The position numbers were made by a program, and so were the translations under genes. This document shows positions 54,301-62,026 of a stretch of DNA of 64,000 nt, piece after piece; position 1 is the first letter of the stretch, and every line of letters begins with the position of its first letter. Under the pieces are notes generated by a model. The model worked only from the letters and a program-made list of their open reading frames with translations, made no database searches and was not told the DNA's origin. The DNA comes from Kitasatospora sp. NBC_00374 (GTDB lineage Bacteria; Actinomycetota; Actinomycetes; Streptomycetales; Streptomycetaceae), in assembly GCF_041434935.1 (NCBI RefSeq), contig NZ_CP107964.1:5625001-5689000 (forward strand), in the 5' to 3' direction.

Positions 54301-55842
54301 TCAGATGGCCATCCCGGCAGGGCCCTCGGCGGGAAGGTCGCCGGCCTTGGCCTTGACCACGAAGACCGCTGCCAGCAAGGCCACCACTGCCAGCACGGCG
54401 CCCACGATGAAGGCCTGGCCGATGCCGTGTGCCAGCACCTGGCTGTACCAGGGGCTGCCGAGCGGGAACTCACCCTTGAATGAGGCGAGTTGTGCCGGGG
54501 TGGCGTGGGCCTGGAAGTCGGGGAGCTGGGTCTTGACCTCGTCCTTTGCCGCGGTGCTGAACACCGTGGTGAGGATCGAGAGGCCGAGTGCGCCGCCGAT
54601 CTGCTGCGTCGAGTTGAGCAGGCCGGAGGCGGCTCCGGTCTCATGGTCCGAGACTCCGGCCACCGAGAGCAGCATCACCGGCACGAAGATCAGACCCATG
54701 CCGAAGCCGAAGACGACCGTTGGGCCGAGCACCCCGGAGAGGTAGCTGCTGTCGGCCTTGAGCTGCGTCAGCCAGATGAGGCCCAGGGCCACCAGGACGG
54801 CCCCGCCCGCCATGAAGACCTTCGGGCCGTACCTGGCCTGAAAGGCGGACGCCAACTGAGCCGCCACGATGATGGCCACGCTGATCGGGAGGAAGGCCAC
54901 GCCGGCCTTGAGCGGGCTGTAGCCGATCACTGTCTGCGCGAAGATGGTGATGTAGAAGAAGATGCCGAACATGGCCGCGGCCAGGCAGAGCATCATGATC
55001 AGACCGCCTGTGCGGTTCCGGTTGCGGAACAGGTGGAGCGGGGTGATCGGCTGGGCCGTCCGTCGCTCGATCACCACGAACGCCACGATCAGCAGCGCAC
55101 CGATCGCGAAGGAGGCCAGCGCGACGCTGTCGCTCCAACCGTCGGAGGCGGCCCGGATGAAACCGTAGACCAGGCCGACCAGGCCGAGCGTCGACGCCAG
55201 CGCGCCCGGCACGTCGAAGCGGCCCTCCTGACGCTCCGACTCGCTGATGAACCGCGGCGCCGCGACGGCGATCAGGACGGCGATCGGCACATTCACGAAG
55301 AACACCCAGCGCCAGTTGAGGTACTCGGTGAGCGCGCCGCCGGCCAGCAGGCCGATCGCCGCGCCGGAACCCGCGACCGCGGAGAACACACCGAAGGCGC
55401 GGTTGCGTTCCGGTCCCTCCTGGAAATTGGTGGCGATCAGCGCGAACGCGGTGGGCGAGCAGATCGCGCCGCCGATGCCCTGCAGCCCCCGTGCGGCCAG
55501 CAGCATGCCGGCGTCCTGCGCGATTCCGCCGATCAGGGAGGCCAGCCCGAACAGCAGGACGCCGACGACGAAGACCCGGCGCCGGCCGAGGATGTCACCG
55601 ATCCGGCCTCCGAGCAGCAGCAGGCCGCCGAAGGCGAGGGTGTAGGCGTTGATCACCCAGGACAGGCTGGTGTCGGAGAAGCCGAGGGCGGTCTTGATGT
55701 GCGGGAGCGCGATGTTCACGATGGTGGCGTCGAGGACGACCATCAGCTGCGTGGCCGCGATGACCGTCAGGGCGAGGCCCTTGCTCCGGCCTTGGCCGAC
55801 TTCTGGTGGAGCGGACTTGCTGAGCGTTTCCGATACAGCCAT
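54301..55842 (-). CDS. MFS drug efflux transporter (DHA2, 14-TM, EmrB/QacA type)
   Basis: A 513-residue exporter. Motif A is GGRIGDILGRRRVFVVGV, motif B/C regions include LDATIVNIALPHIKTALGFSDTSLSWVINAYTLAFGG, and about 14 hydrophobic segments are present. The family uses the proton gradient to expel cationic or hydrophobic drugs. It is divergent from a TetR gene 170 bp away with two palindromic operators between. Start is ATG after GGGGGAATG. Confidence 0.93.
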   Translation of the reverse strand: MAVSETLSKSAPPEVGQGRSKGLALTVIAATQLMVVLDATIVNIALPHIKTALGFSDTSLSWVINAYTLAFGGLLLLGGRIGDILGRRRVFVVGVLLFGLASLIGGIAQDAGMLLAARGLQGIGGAICSPTAFALIATNFQEGPERNRAFGVFSAVAGSGAAIGLLAGGALTEYLNWRWVFFVNVPIAVLIAVAAPRFISESERQEGRFDVPGALASTLGLVGLVYGFIRAASDGWSDSVALASFAIGALLIVAFVVIERRTAQPITPLHLFRNRNRTGGLIMMLCLAAAMFGIFFYITIFAQTVIGYSPLKAGVAFLPISVAIIVAAQLASAFQARYGPKVFMAGGAVLVALGLIWLTQLKADSSYLSGVLGPTVVFGFGMGLIFVPVMLLSVAGVSDHETGAASGLLNSTQQIGGALGLSILTTVFSTAAKDEVKTQLPDFQAHATPAQLASFKGEFPLGSPWYSQVLAHGIGQAFIVGAVLAVVALLAAVFVVKAKAGDLPAEGPAGMAI

Positions 55843-55934
55843 TGCATTCCCCCTGCTGGCTACGGTTGTTCGATGAGTGCTCGATGCCGAGTCGATCCGT
55901 GGCCGACCGCACGCGGGCGGCCTGATGCTGCTTC

Positions 55935-55998
55935 AGTGAACGGATCCGTTCACTAGCGTGACGATAGCCGGTCGACTATTGTGAACGCAAGCGTTCTC
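55935..55998. promoter_or_regulatory. Two palindromic operators for the TetR regulator
   Basis: AGTGAACGGATCCGTTCACT (55935-55954) is a perfect 20-bp palindrome, and GTGAACGCAAGCGTTCTC (55981-55998) shares GAAC-N6-GTTC. Their centres are about 45 bp apart. They lie between the divergent efflux and TetR genes, so the regulator probably binds both and represses efflux and itself. Confidence 0.85.
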
Positions 55999-56012
55999 TA
56001 GGATTGGTGACG

Positions 56013-56777
56013 ATGAATCAGACTGATCGCCGGCCGGAGCCCGTCGCACCCGAGGTTCCGCCCGCGCACCGCGCGGCTCCCCGGGTGCCGACCGGCAGGG
56101 AAGCCGTGCCTGCCGGTCCGGGCGCGGTCGACCTCGTGGTGGCCACCCTCAGGTCCGCTCCACCCCAGGTCGCGGCCGGGGTCGGTCCGGGCGTCGCGGC
56201 CCCGGCCGCGCGCAGGCGCGGCCGGGCGCTGGAAGTGGCGATCTTCGATGCGGCTCTCGATCAGCTCACCTCCGGTGGGTTCGCGCGGATGACGATGGAG
56301 GGGGTGGCCGGTGCGGCGCACACCGGCAAGGCCGCGCTGTACCGGCGCTGGGCCTCCAAGGCCGATTTGGTCGTGGACGCCCTGGGCTCAACTCTCCCAC
56401 CCCCTACGGACATCCCCGACCTCGGGTCCGTGCGGGACGAGTTGGTCCAGCTCACGGCGTATCTGGGGGAGATGATGAACTCCCGGGCCGGTACGGCGGT
56501 CCGGGCGCTGATGGCCGAGCTCGACCACGAACAGGTCGTCCCGTTCAAGGGGTTCGTGCTGAGCCGGGTGATCGAGCCGGTCACCGAAGCCATGCTCGCC
56601 ATCCTCCGCCGCGGCGAGGAACGCGGTGACGTCCGGCGCGGCGCCGCCACCTCCCTGGTCGCCGATGTGGCCCCGGCGATGCTGCTCTACCGCGCGAAGG
56701 TCTGGGACGGCCCGTTGGACACCGAGTTCTGCCGAGAGCTGGCGGAGCAGGTCCTGTTGCCGATGGTCCGGCCCTGA
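56013..56777 (+). CDS. TetR family transcriptional regulator
   Basis: A 254-residue repressor. The helix-turn-helix domain is ALEVAIFDAALDQLTSGGFARMTMEGVAGAAHTGKAALYRRWASKADLV, followed by the ligand-binding domain. An unusual Pro/Ala/Arg-rich extension of about 65 residues precedes it. ATG 56013 follows AGGA; TTG 56004 and GTG 56007 are alternatives. The gene is divergent from the efflux pump and probably responds to its substrates. Confidence 0.9.
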   Translation: MNQTDRRPEPVAPEVPPAHRAAPRVPTGREAVPAGPGAVDLVVATLRSAPPQVAAGVGPGVAAPAARRRGRALEVAIFDAALDQLTSGGFARMTMEGVAGAAHTGKAALYRRWASKADLVVDALGSTLPPPTDIPDLGSVRDELVQLTAYLGEMMNSRAGTAVRALMAELDHEQVVPFKGFVLSRVIEPVTEAMLAILRRGEERGDVRRGAATSLVADVAPAMLLYRAKVWDGPLDTEFCRELAEQVLLPMVRP

Positions 56778-56935
56778 CCGCCGGGGCCGACCTGCTGGCT
56801 CTGGCCGCTGCCCTGGTGCGGCCGGCCCTGTCGGTCCGGACGGTCCGACCGGGGGGGGGGGCGGGTGGGCGCGGGCGGGGCCGGATCAGGCCGTAGGCTG
56901 GAAGCTGCCAGACCACAGCCGAACGGACCGAACCG

Positions 56936-57619
56936 ATGCCCTACGACCCCCCGACCCACTCGGTGGAGCGCTCGCTGCGCCGGGCCGGCGCCCGCACCGT
57001 GGTCGGCCTGGACGAGGTCGGGCGCGGCGCCTGGGCCGGTCCGGTGACGGTCGGCGCCGCGGTGACCGGCCTTCGCCGCCCTCCGGACGGCCTCACCGAC
57101 TCGAAGCTGCTCACCGAGAAGCGCCGCACCGCCCTCGCGCCGGTGCTGGCGGACTGGGTCCTCGCCTACGCCATCGGCCAGGCCTCACCGCTGGAGTGCG
57201 ACGAACTCGGCATGACCGCCGCCCTGCGCCTGGCCGCCGTGCGGGCTCTGGAGGCGCTCCCGGTCCAACCGGACGCGATCATCCTCGACGGCAAGCACGA
57301 CTACCTCGGCGGCCCCTGGCAGGTCCGGACGGTGATCAAGGGGGACCAGTCCTGCGTCTGCGTGTCGGCCGCCTCCGTGCTGGCGAAGGTCCAGCGGGAC
57401 GGGCTGATGGCCGAATTGGGCGCCGACCTCCCCGCCTATGCCTTCGGGGACAACGCGGGCTACCCCTCGCCGGTGCACCGGGCGGCCCTGGAGGAGTACG
57501 GGCCGACCGGGCACCACCGGCTCTCGTGGGCGTACCTCGACGCGCTGCCCCGCTGGCGGCACCTCAAACGCGGCCGGCTGGGCGAGCCACAGGACGAGCA
57601 GCTCTCCTTGGGCTTCTGA
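56936..57619 (+). CDS. rnhB: Ribonuclease HII
   Basis: A 227-residue RNase H-fold enzyme that removes ribonucleotides from DNA and RNA-DNA hybrids. The signature VVGLDEVGRGAWAGPVTVGAAV holds the first two catalytic acids; LTDSKLLTEKRR, AIILDGKHDYL and VSAASVLAKVQRD complete the active site. ATG is used. TAGGCT about 40 nt upstream is a possible -10. An 11-bp G tract lies upstream. Confidence 0.96.
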   Translation: MPYDPPTHSVERSLRRAGARTVVGLDEVGRGAWAGPVTVGAAVTGLRRPPDGLTDSKLLTEKRRTALAPVLADWVLAYAIGQASPLECDELGMTAALRLAAVRALEALPVQPDAIILDGKHDYLGGPWQVRTVIKGDQSCVCVSAASVLAKVQRDGLMAELGADLPAYAFGDNAGYPSPVHRAALEEYGPTGHHRLSWAYLDALPRWRHLKRGRLGEPQDEQLSLGF

Positions 57620-57686
57620 CGCCCGATTTGGCGATGAATCGTCAGAATCGGACGGGTGTGGACCGTCGGAGCGAGGTGTCCAAACC

Positions 57687-58349
57687 ATGGGGGCGCCTGT
57701 GCGTGTCCGACCGTCGTTTGATAGATATCCGGGTATGCCAGTCTTTCCCGAGGAGCCGGGGACTCACGAGAGTGTCCCGGGCCCCGGCGTTCCCTCCCCC
57801 CGCAAGCCGGATGCTTCCGCCTCCCGAGTACCCGCCGCGGCCCGGCCCGGCCCGCCGCCGCGCCCGGCACCGCCGAGGCCCGGACCTCCGGCCCGGAGCG
57901 CCCTGATCCCCAAGCCCGGCGCTGCCGGGCCTCCCGCGGCGTCGGCGGCGCCCGCCGTGCAGCTGATCGCCGCAGACCCGCGGCGGGCGCTGGAGCGTGC
58001 CGACGAAGCGGTGGACGCGCTGCTGGAGGCCGGACGGAGCCCCGGCGAGATCCTGGTCCTGACCGCGGGCGATGCCCATCCCTGGCAGCGCCACGAGCGC
58101 TCGTTCGGCGAGGCGGCGTACTGGGCCCAACTGGCGGAGGGCGGCGACGTCTTCTACGCGGATGCCCACGCCACCCGGCCGATGCGGCGCGAGGTCGTGG
58201 TCCTGGTCGTCAACGACACCCGGCCCGGCCGGGTCCACCAGGCGGCCCGGAAGGCGCTCGGCCATGCAGCGGCGCTGCTGGTCGTCTGCGGCGACGCCGC
58301 GGCGGTCGCGCCGGTGCTGGGGCGGCCGGGCGGCCGGGTACCGGCCTGA
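57687..58349 (+). CDS. Uncharacterised protein with disordered Pro-rich N-terminus
   Basis: A 220-residue protein. Residues ~1-90 are Pro/Ala/Arg-rich and disordered. The conserved part (from AVQLIAADPRRALERADEAVDALLEAGRSPGEILVLTAGDAHPWQRHERSF onward) includes REVVVLVVNDTRPGRVHQAARKALGHAAALLVVCGD, which faintly resembles the C-terminal segment of UvrD-like helicases, but no helicase motifs are present. ATG 57687 was chosen over ATG 57735. It lies between rnhB and the recQ block. Function unknown. Confidence 0.65.
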   Translation: MGAPVRVRPSFDRYPGMPVFPEEPGTHESVPGPGVPSPRKPDASASRVPAAARPGPPPRPAPPRPGPPARSALIPKPGAAGPPAASAAPAVQLIAADPRRALERADEAVDALLEAGRSPGEILVLTAGDAHPWQRHERSFGEAAYWAQLAEGGDVFYADAHATRPMRREVVVLVVNDTRPGRVHQAARKALGHAAALLVVCGDAAAVAPVLGRPGGRVPA

Positions 58350-58356
58350 CGGCTCC

Positions 58357-58388
58357 GTCGCCGGGACGCCGTGTGGTGTCCCGGCGAC
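58357..58388. terminator. Convergent terminator hairpin
   Basis: GTCGCCGGGAC (58357-58367) and GTCCCGGCGAC (58378-58388) pair perfectly around a 10-nt loop, between two convergent uncharacterised genes. Confidence 0.82.
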
Positions 58389-58443
58389 CGAGGCGTCGCG
58401 TCGACCGGAGTGCTCGGGTCGGCCGAGTGCGGCGTCCCCGCGT

Positions 58444-59256
58444 TCAGCGGGCGGCGGCGCGCCGGACCGCGGCGTCGCCCGGGGAGAGCGGCGCCGTCGA
58501 GGCCAGCTGCCCCAGGTCGTGGGCGCGCAGCTCACGGGCGTGCAGCTCGCGCGGAGGGTGCTCGTGCCGACCTTCGTCCTGGAGCTCGCGGGTCTGCGGC
58601 TCCTCGCCCTGTGCAAGCCGGCTCACCTGGGCCAGTCGGCCGCCCTGTCCCACGTGTCCCGGTGACCCGACCGGTACCGGCCGGCAGCGGGCCGCCGACC
58701 CCGGAGAGACCCGCTCAGGCAATTCCCTGACGGTGTGGACCGGGCCGTCCGTCCAGGATCCCGAGTGCGGGGTGTGCCCATGGTGCCCGTCCCCGAGGGA
58801 AAGCCAGCCAGCTGGCGTCAGGGTGAGGTAGGACCCGCAGCGCAGTCCGTGCAGGGCCGCCGCGTCCCGCAGCGCCCACATCCAGGCGCCGTCCTGCTCC
58901 GTCCAGTCCGGTCCGCCCTCGCGGCAGCGCAGCAGGACGGCGGTCCGGGTCGGCACGGTGAGCCGCAGATCGTGCGAGGTGATGCGGCGGAGCTGGGCCA
59001 GGATCGTGTTGCGGTGGTGCCAACCGTCCGTGGCGTGCGGTCGGCCGGTGAACGAGGCGGAGGCGACCACCCGGTGCAGGGGGTCGAGCACGGCGAGCAC
59101 GTTGGTGCCCGGCTGGGGGAGGTGCCGGCCGTGCAGCTCGGTGACAAACTCGCGTGGTGCTCTCAGCAAGGGGACATCAGACCCGGTCCAGGTCGCCAGA
59201 TCGATCGTCCGCGCGCCATCGCAGGGGGTCTGACCTCGGTCGATACCGTTGATCAC
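58444..59256 (-). CDS. Uncharacterised protein upstream-linked to recQ
   Basis: A 270-residue protein with no recognised domain. Its central region (DVPLLRAPREFVTELHGRHLPQPGTNVLAVLDPLHRVVASASF and WMWALRDAAALHGLRCGSYLTLTPAGWLSLGDGHHG) looks folded; the last ~80 residues are Glu/Arg/Pro/His-rich. It starts at GTG with an excellent AAGGAGG site. It is the same strand as, and 331 bp downstream of, recQ. The strong ribosome-binding site supports a real gene. Function unknown. Confidence 0.6.
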   Translation of the reverse strand: MINGIDRGQTPCDGARTIDLATWTGSDVPLLRAPREFVTELHGRHLPQPGTNVLAVLDPLHRVVASASFTGRPHATDGWHHRNTILAQLRRITSHDLRLTVPTRTAVLLRCREGGPDWTEQDGAWMWALRDAAALHGLRCGSYLTLTPAGWLSLGDGHHGHTPHSGSWTDGPVHTVRELPERVSPGSAARCRPVPVGSPGHVGQGGRLAQVSRLAQGEEPQTRELQDEGRHEHPPRELHARELRAHDLGQLASTAPLSPGDAAVRRAAAR

Positions 59257-59587
59257 GATCCTCCTTCCCGGGCCCGCAGGCGCGCTGGTGCGGGCGTACG
59301 CCGAGGGCCTGGTCCGTGGACCGGGCTATGGATACCGTCCAATTCTCATGTCAGAGCGGGTCGAGCGGCAACGATGAAATGACAGACGCCGCCCGAAAGT
59401 CAGTGTTCTGCCGGATATATTCCACGCCGCGGGTGGCGCCATTCGAAGGATGGCGGGTCGGTTCGCCCGGGTCCGCGAGCCGAGCCGCCCGAAGCCCGGT
59501 GCGGGCGCTGCCGGAACGGGGCAATCGGAGCGGCAGACGGCCGACCGACGCGGGGCCGCCGGAAGCCGGGCTGCCCGGCCCGGATGC
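59257..59587. other. Intergenic region downstream of recQ
   Basis: About 330 bp with an AT-richer patch near 59330-59440 that may hold a minus-strand promoter for the uncharacterised gene at 58444. No supported gene or strong hairpin was seen. Confidence 0.5.
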
Positions 59588-61786
59588 TCAGCCCTGGACG
59601 GCCAGAACGAGCGGCAGGACGGCTCCGGCCCCGGCCTGACGCAGCAGCCTGGCCGCCACCGTGACAGTCCAGCCGGAATCCACCAGGTCGTCGACCAGCA
59701 GCACCGGCCCGGGAGCCTCGGCGAGCGCGGCGCGCAGCGCGGGCGGCACCACGAGGGTCCCCGACAACGAGTGCAGCCGCTGCGCGCTGTTGCTGCGCGG
59801 CCCGTGCGGCGGCTCCCCGGTCGCGTACTCGATCCGGCCGAGCAGCGGCAGCCGCCCGACCGCCGCCAGCCGCTCGCCCAGGCTGCCGATCAGGGCGGGC
59901 CTGGTGGCCGAGGCCATGGTCACCACACCCACCGGCCGGGCCGGCCGGGCGCCGTCGGCCGCGGGCGGACCGGCCCAGCCGCCCGGGCCGCGCGCCCAGT
60001 CCGCCAGCACGCTGACCATCGCGTCCAGCACCTCGGCGGGCACGGGCCCGTCCGGAGCCTGGTCGGCGAGCAGTGCCCGCAACCGGGTGCCCCAGCCGAT
60101 GTCGGAGAGCCGGCCCAGGGCCCGGCCGGTCTCGGCCTGCTCGCCGGCCGGGATCCGGCCCTTGAGCGAGACCCCGATGGCCTCCATGCCCGTCGGCCAC
60201 TGCCGCCTCGGCTCGAACGAGACCCCGGGACGGCCCAGCGCGGCCCGGGCCGCGGCGAGTGCCTCCTCGGACACCTCGACGCCGTGGCGCGGGCCGGCGC
60301 AGTTGTCGCAGCGGCCGCACGGGACTGCCTCCGGGTCGTCCAGCTGGCGGCGGAGGAACTCCATCCGGCACCCCGCGGTGGTCGCGTACTCGCGCATCGC
60401 GCGCTGCTCGGCCTCCCGGGACTCGGCGACCTTGGCGTAGCGGGCGGCGTCGTAGGCCCAGGGCTCCCCGGTCGACGTCCACCCGCCGCGGACCCGGCGC
60501 ACCGCGCCGTCCACGTCCAGCACCTTGAGCATGGTCTCCAGACGGGCCCGACGGAGGTCGACCCGCGGCTCCAACGCGGCGGTGGACAGCGGCCGGCCGG
60601 CTTCGGCGAGCGCGTCGAGCGTCCGTCGGACCTGCTCCTCGGGCGGGAAGCCGAGTGAGGCGAAGTACCGCCAGATCGCCTCGTCCTCCCGGCCCGGCAG
60701 CAGCAGGACCTCGGCCCGGTCGACCCCGCGCCCGGCCCGGCCCACCTGCTGGTAGTACGCGATGGGGGAGCCCGGCGAGCCCAGGTGCACGACGAAGCCG
60801 AGATCCGGCTTGTCGAAGCCCATCCCGAGGGCCGAGGTGGCGACCAGCGCCTTGACCCGGTTGGCCAGCAGATCCGCCTCCGCGCTGCGGCGGTCGGCGT
60901 CCTCCGTCCGGCCGGAGTAGGAGGCCACCGGGTAGCCGCGCTCGCCCAGGAATGCGGTGATCTCCTCGGCGGCGGCCACCGTGAGGGTGTAGATGATGCC
61001 GGAGCCGGGGAGTTCGGCGAGGTGCTCGGCGAGCCAGGCCAGCCGGTGTGCCGGGTCAGGCAGGGCCAGGACGCCGAGGCTCAGGCTCTCCCGGTCCAGG
61101 GGGCCGCGGAGCACCAGGGCTCGCTCGTCGGTCCCGCCGGTGCCGAGCTGCTCGGCCACGTCGGCGGTGACCCGGGCGTTGGCCGTGGCGGTGGTGGCCA
61201 GGACGGGCACACCCGGCGGCAGATCGGCCAGCATCGTCCGCAGCCGGCGGTAGTCCGGGCGGAAGTCGTGGCCCCAGTCGGAGATGCAGTGCGCCTCGTC
61301 GACCACCAGGAGACCGGTGGAGGCGGCGAGCTTCGGGAGCACCTGGTCACGGAAGTCCGGGTTGTTGAGGCGTTCCGGGCTGACCAGGAGGACGTCGACG
61401 GCGCCGGCCGCCACCTCCGCCTGGATGCCGTCCCACTCCTCGGGGTTGGCGGAGTTGATGGTGCGGGCGTGGATCCCGGCGCGGGCGGCGGAGTCCACCT
61501 GGTTCCGCATCAGTGCCAGCAGTGGGGAGACGATCACCGTCGGGCCGGAACCGCGGGCGCGGAGCAGCGCGGTCGCGATGAAGTACACCGCCGACTTGCC
61601 CCAGCCGGTGCGCTGCACGACCAGGGCGCGCCGCCCGTCGACGACCAACGCCTCGATGGCCGACCACTGGTCCTCCCGCAGGACCGCGGACGGGCCTGCC
61701 AGCTCACGCAGCACCGCCTCGGCCCGCATCCGCACGGCGGCGCGGTCTGGAGTGTCGGTGGGGTGGTGCGGAGTCGGCTCGTCCAT
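59588..61786 (-). CDS. recQ: RecQ-family helicase fused to a phosphoribosyltransferase-like domain
   Basis: A 732-residue fusion. The N-terminal ~480 residues are RecQ: Walker A QRTGWGKSAVYFI, DEAHCISDWGHDFRPDYRRL and QQVGRAGRG; zinc cysteines CRMEFL and CGRCDNC follow. There is no HRDC domain. The C-terminal ~230 residues end in a type I PRTase-like region, with the PRPP-binding motif VLLVDDLVDSGWT near residue 695. RecQ-PRTase fusions are known in actinobacteria; the role of the second domain is unclear. It is divergent from the DUF4192 gene. Confidence 0.9.
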   Translation of the reverse strand: MDEPTPHHPTDTPDRAAVRMRAEAVLRELAGPSAVLREDQWSAIEALVVDGRRALVVQRTGWGKSAVYFIATALLRARGSGPTVIVSPLLALMRNQVDSAARAGIHARTINSANPEEWDGIQAEVAAGAVDVLLVSPERLNNPDFRDQVLPKLAASTGLLVVDEAHCISDWGHDFRPDYRRLRTMLADLPPGVPVLATTATANARVTADVAEQLGTGGTDERALVLRGPLDRESLSLGVLALPDPAHRLAWLAEHLAELPGSGIIYTLTVAAAEEITAFLGERGYPVASYSGRTEDADRRSAEADLLANRVKALVATSALGMGFDKPDLGFVVHLGSPGSPIAYYQQVGRAGRGVDRAEVLLLPGREDEAIWRYFASLGFPPEEQVRRTLDALAEAGRPLSTAALEPRVDLRRARLETMLKVLDVDGAVRRVRGGWTSTGEPWAYDAARYAKVAESREAEQRAMREYATTAGCRMEFLRRQLDDPEAVPCGRCDNCAGPRHGVEVSEEALAAARAALGRPGVSFEPRRQWPTGMEAIGVSLKGRIPAGEQAETGRALGRLSDIGWGTRLRALLADQAPDGPVPAEVLDAMVSVLADWARGPGGWAGPPAADGARPARPVGVVTMASATRPALIGSLGERLAAVGRLPLLGRIEYATGEPPHGPRSNSAQRLHSLSGTLVVPPALRAALAEAPGPVLLVDDLVDSGWTVTVAARLLRQAGAGAVLPLVLAVQG

Positions 61787-62026
61787 GCCTCAATCAATAC
61801 AGCGTGCCGCGGACAATCGACGAACGGCGACGAACGGCGACGGCCGGGAGTCGGGGGCGCTGGGCCGAAACAGGCGGCCGCAGGAGCAGCTGAGGGATCG
61901 ACAGAACATCGTGCGCAGCCGCGTGTTGGTCCCCCGAACGAGTGACCAAATGCTGGACCCCCCGACTTATCCACAGGAAAACAGAGCTTTCCGGCAGCCG
62001 GGCGCGGCTGCGGCAGGCTTCCCGTC

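Noticed and set aside
55935..55998. LexA (SOS) boxes between the efflux and TetR genes
   Set aside because: The half-sites GAAC/GTTC are present, but spaced by 6 nt rather than the 4 nt of LexA boxes.
59316..59639. A ~107-codon frame across the end of recQ
   Set aside because: It overlaps the recQ 3' end on the opposite strand, has no ribosome-binding site and no domain.
61930..61960. LexA box upstream of recQ
   Set aside because: CGAACGAGTGACC has only one good half-site.
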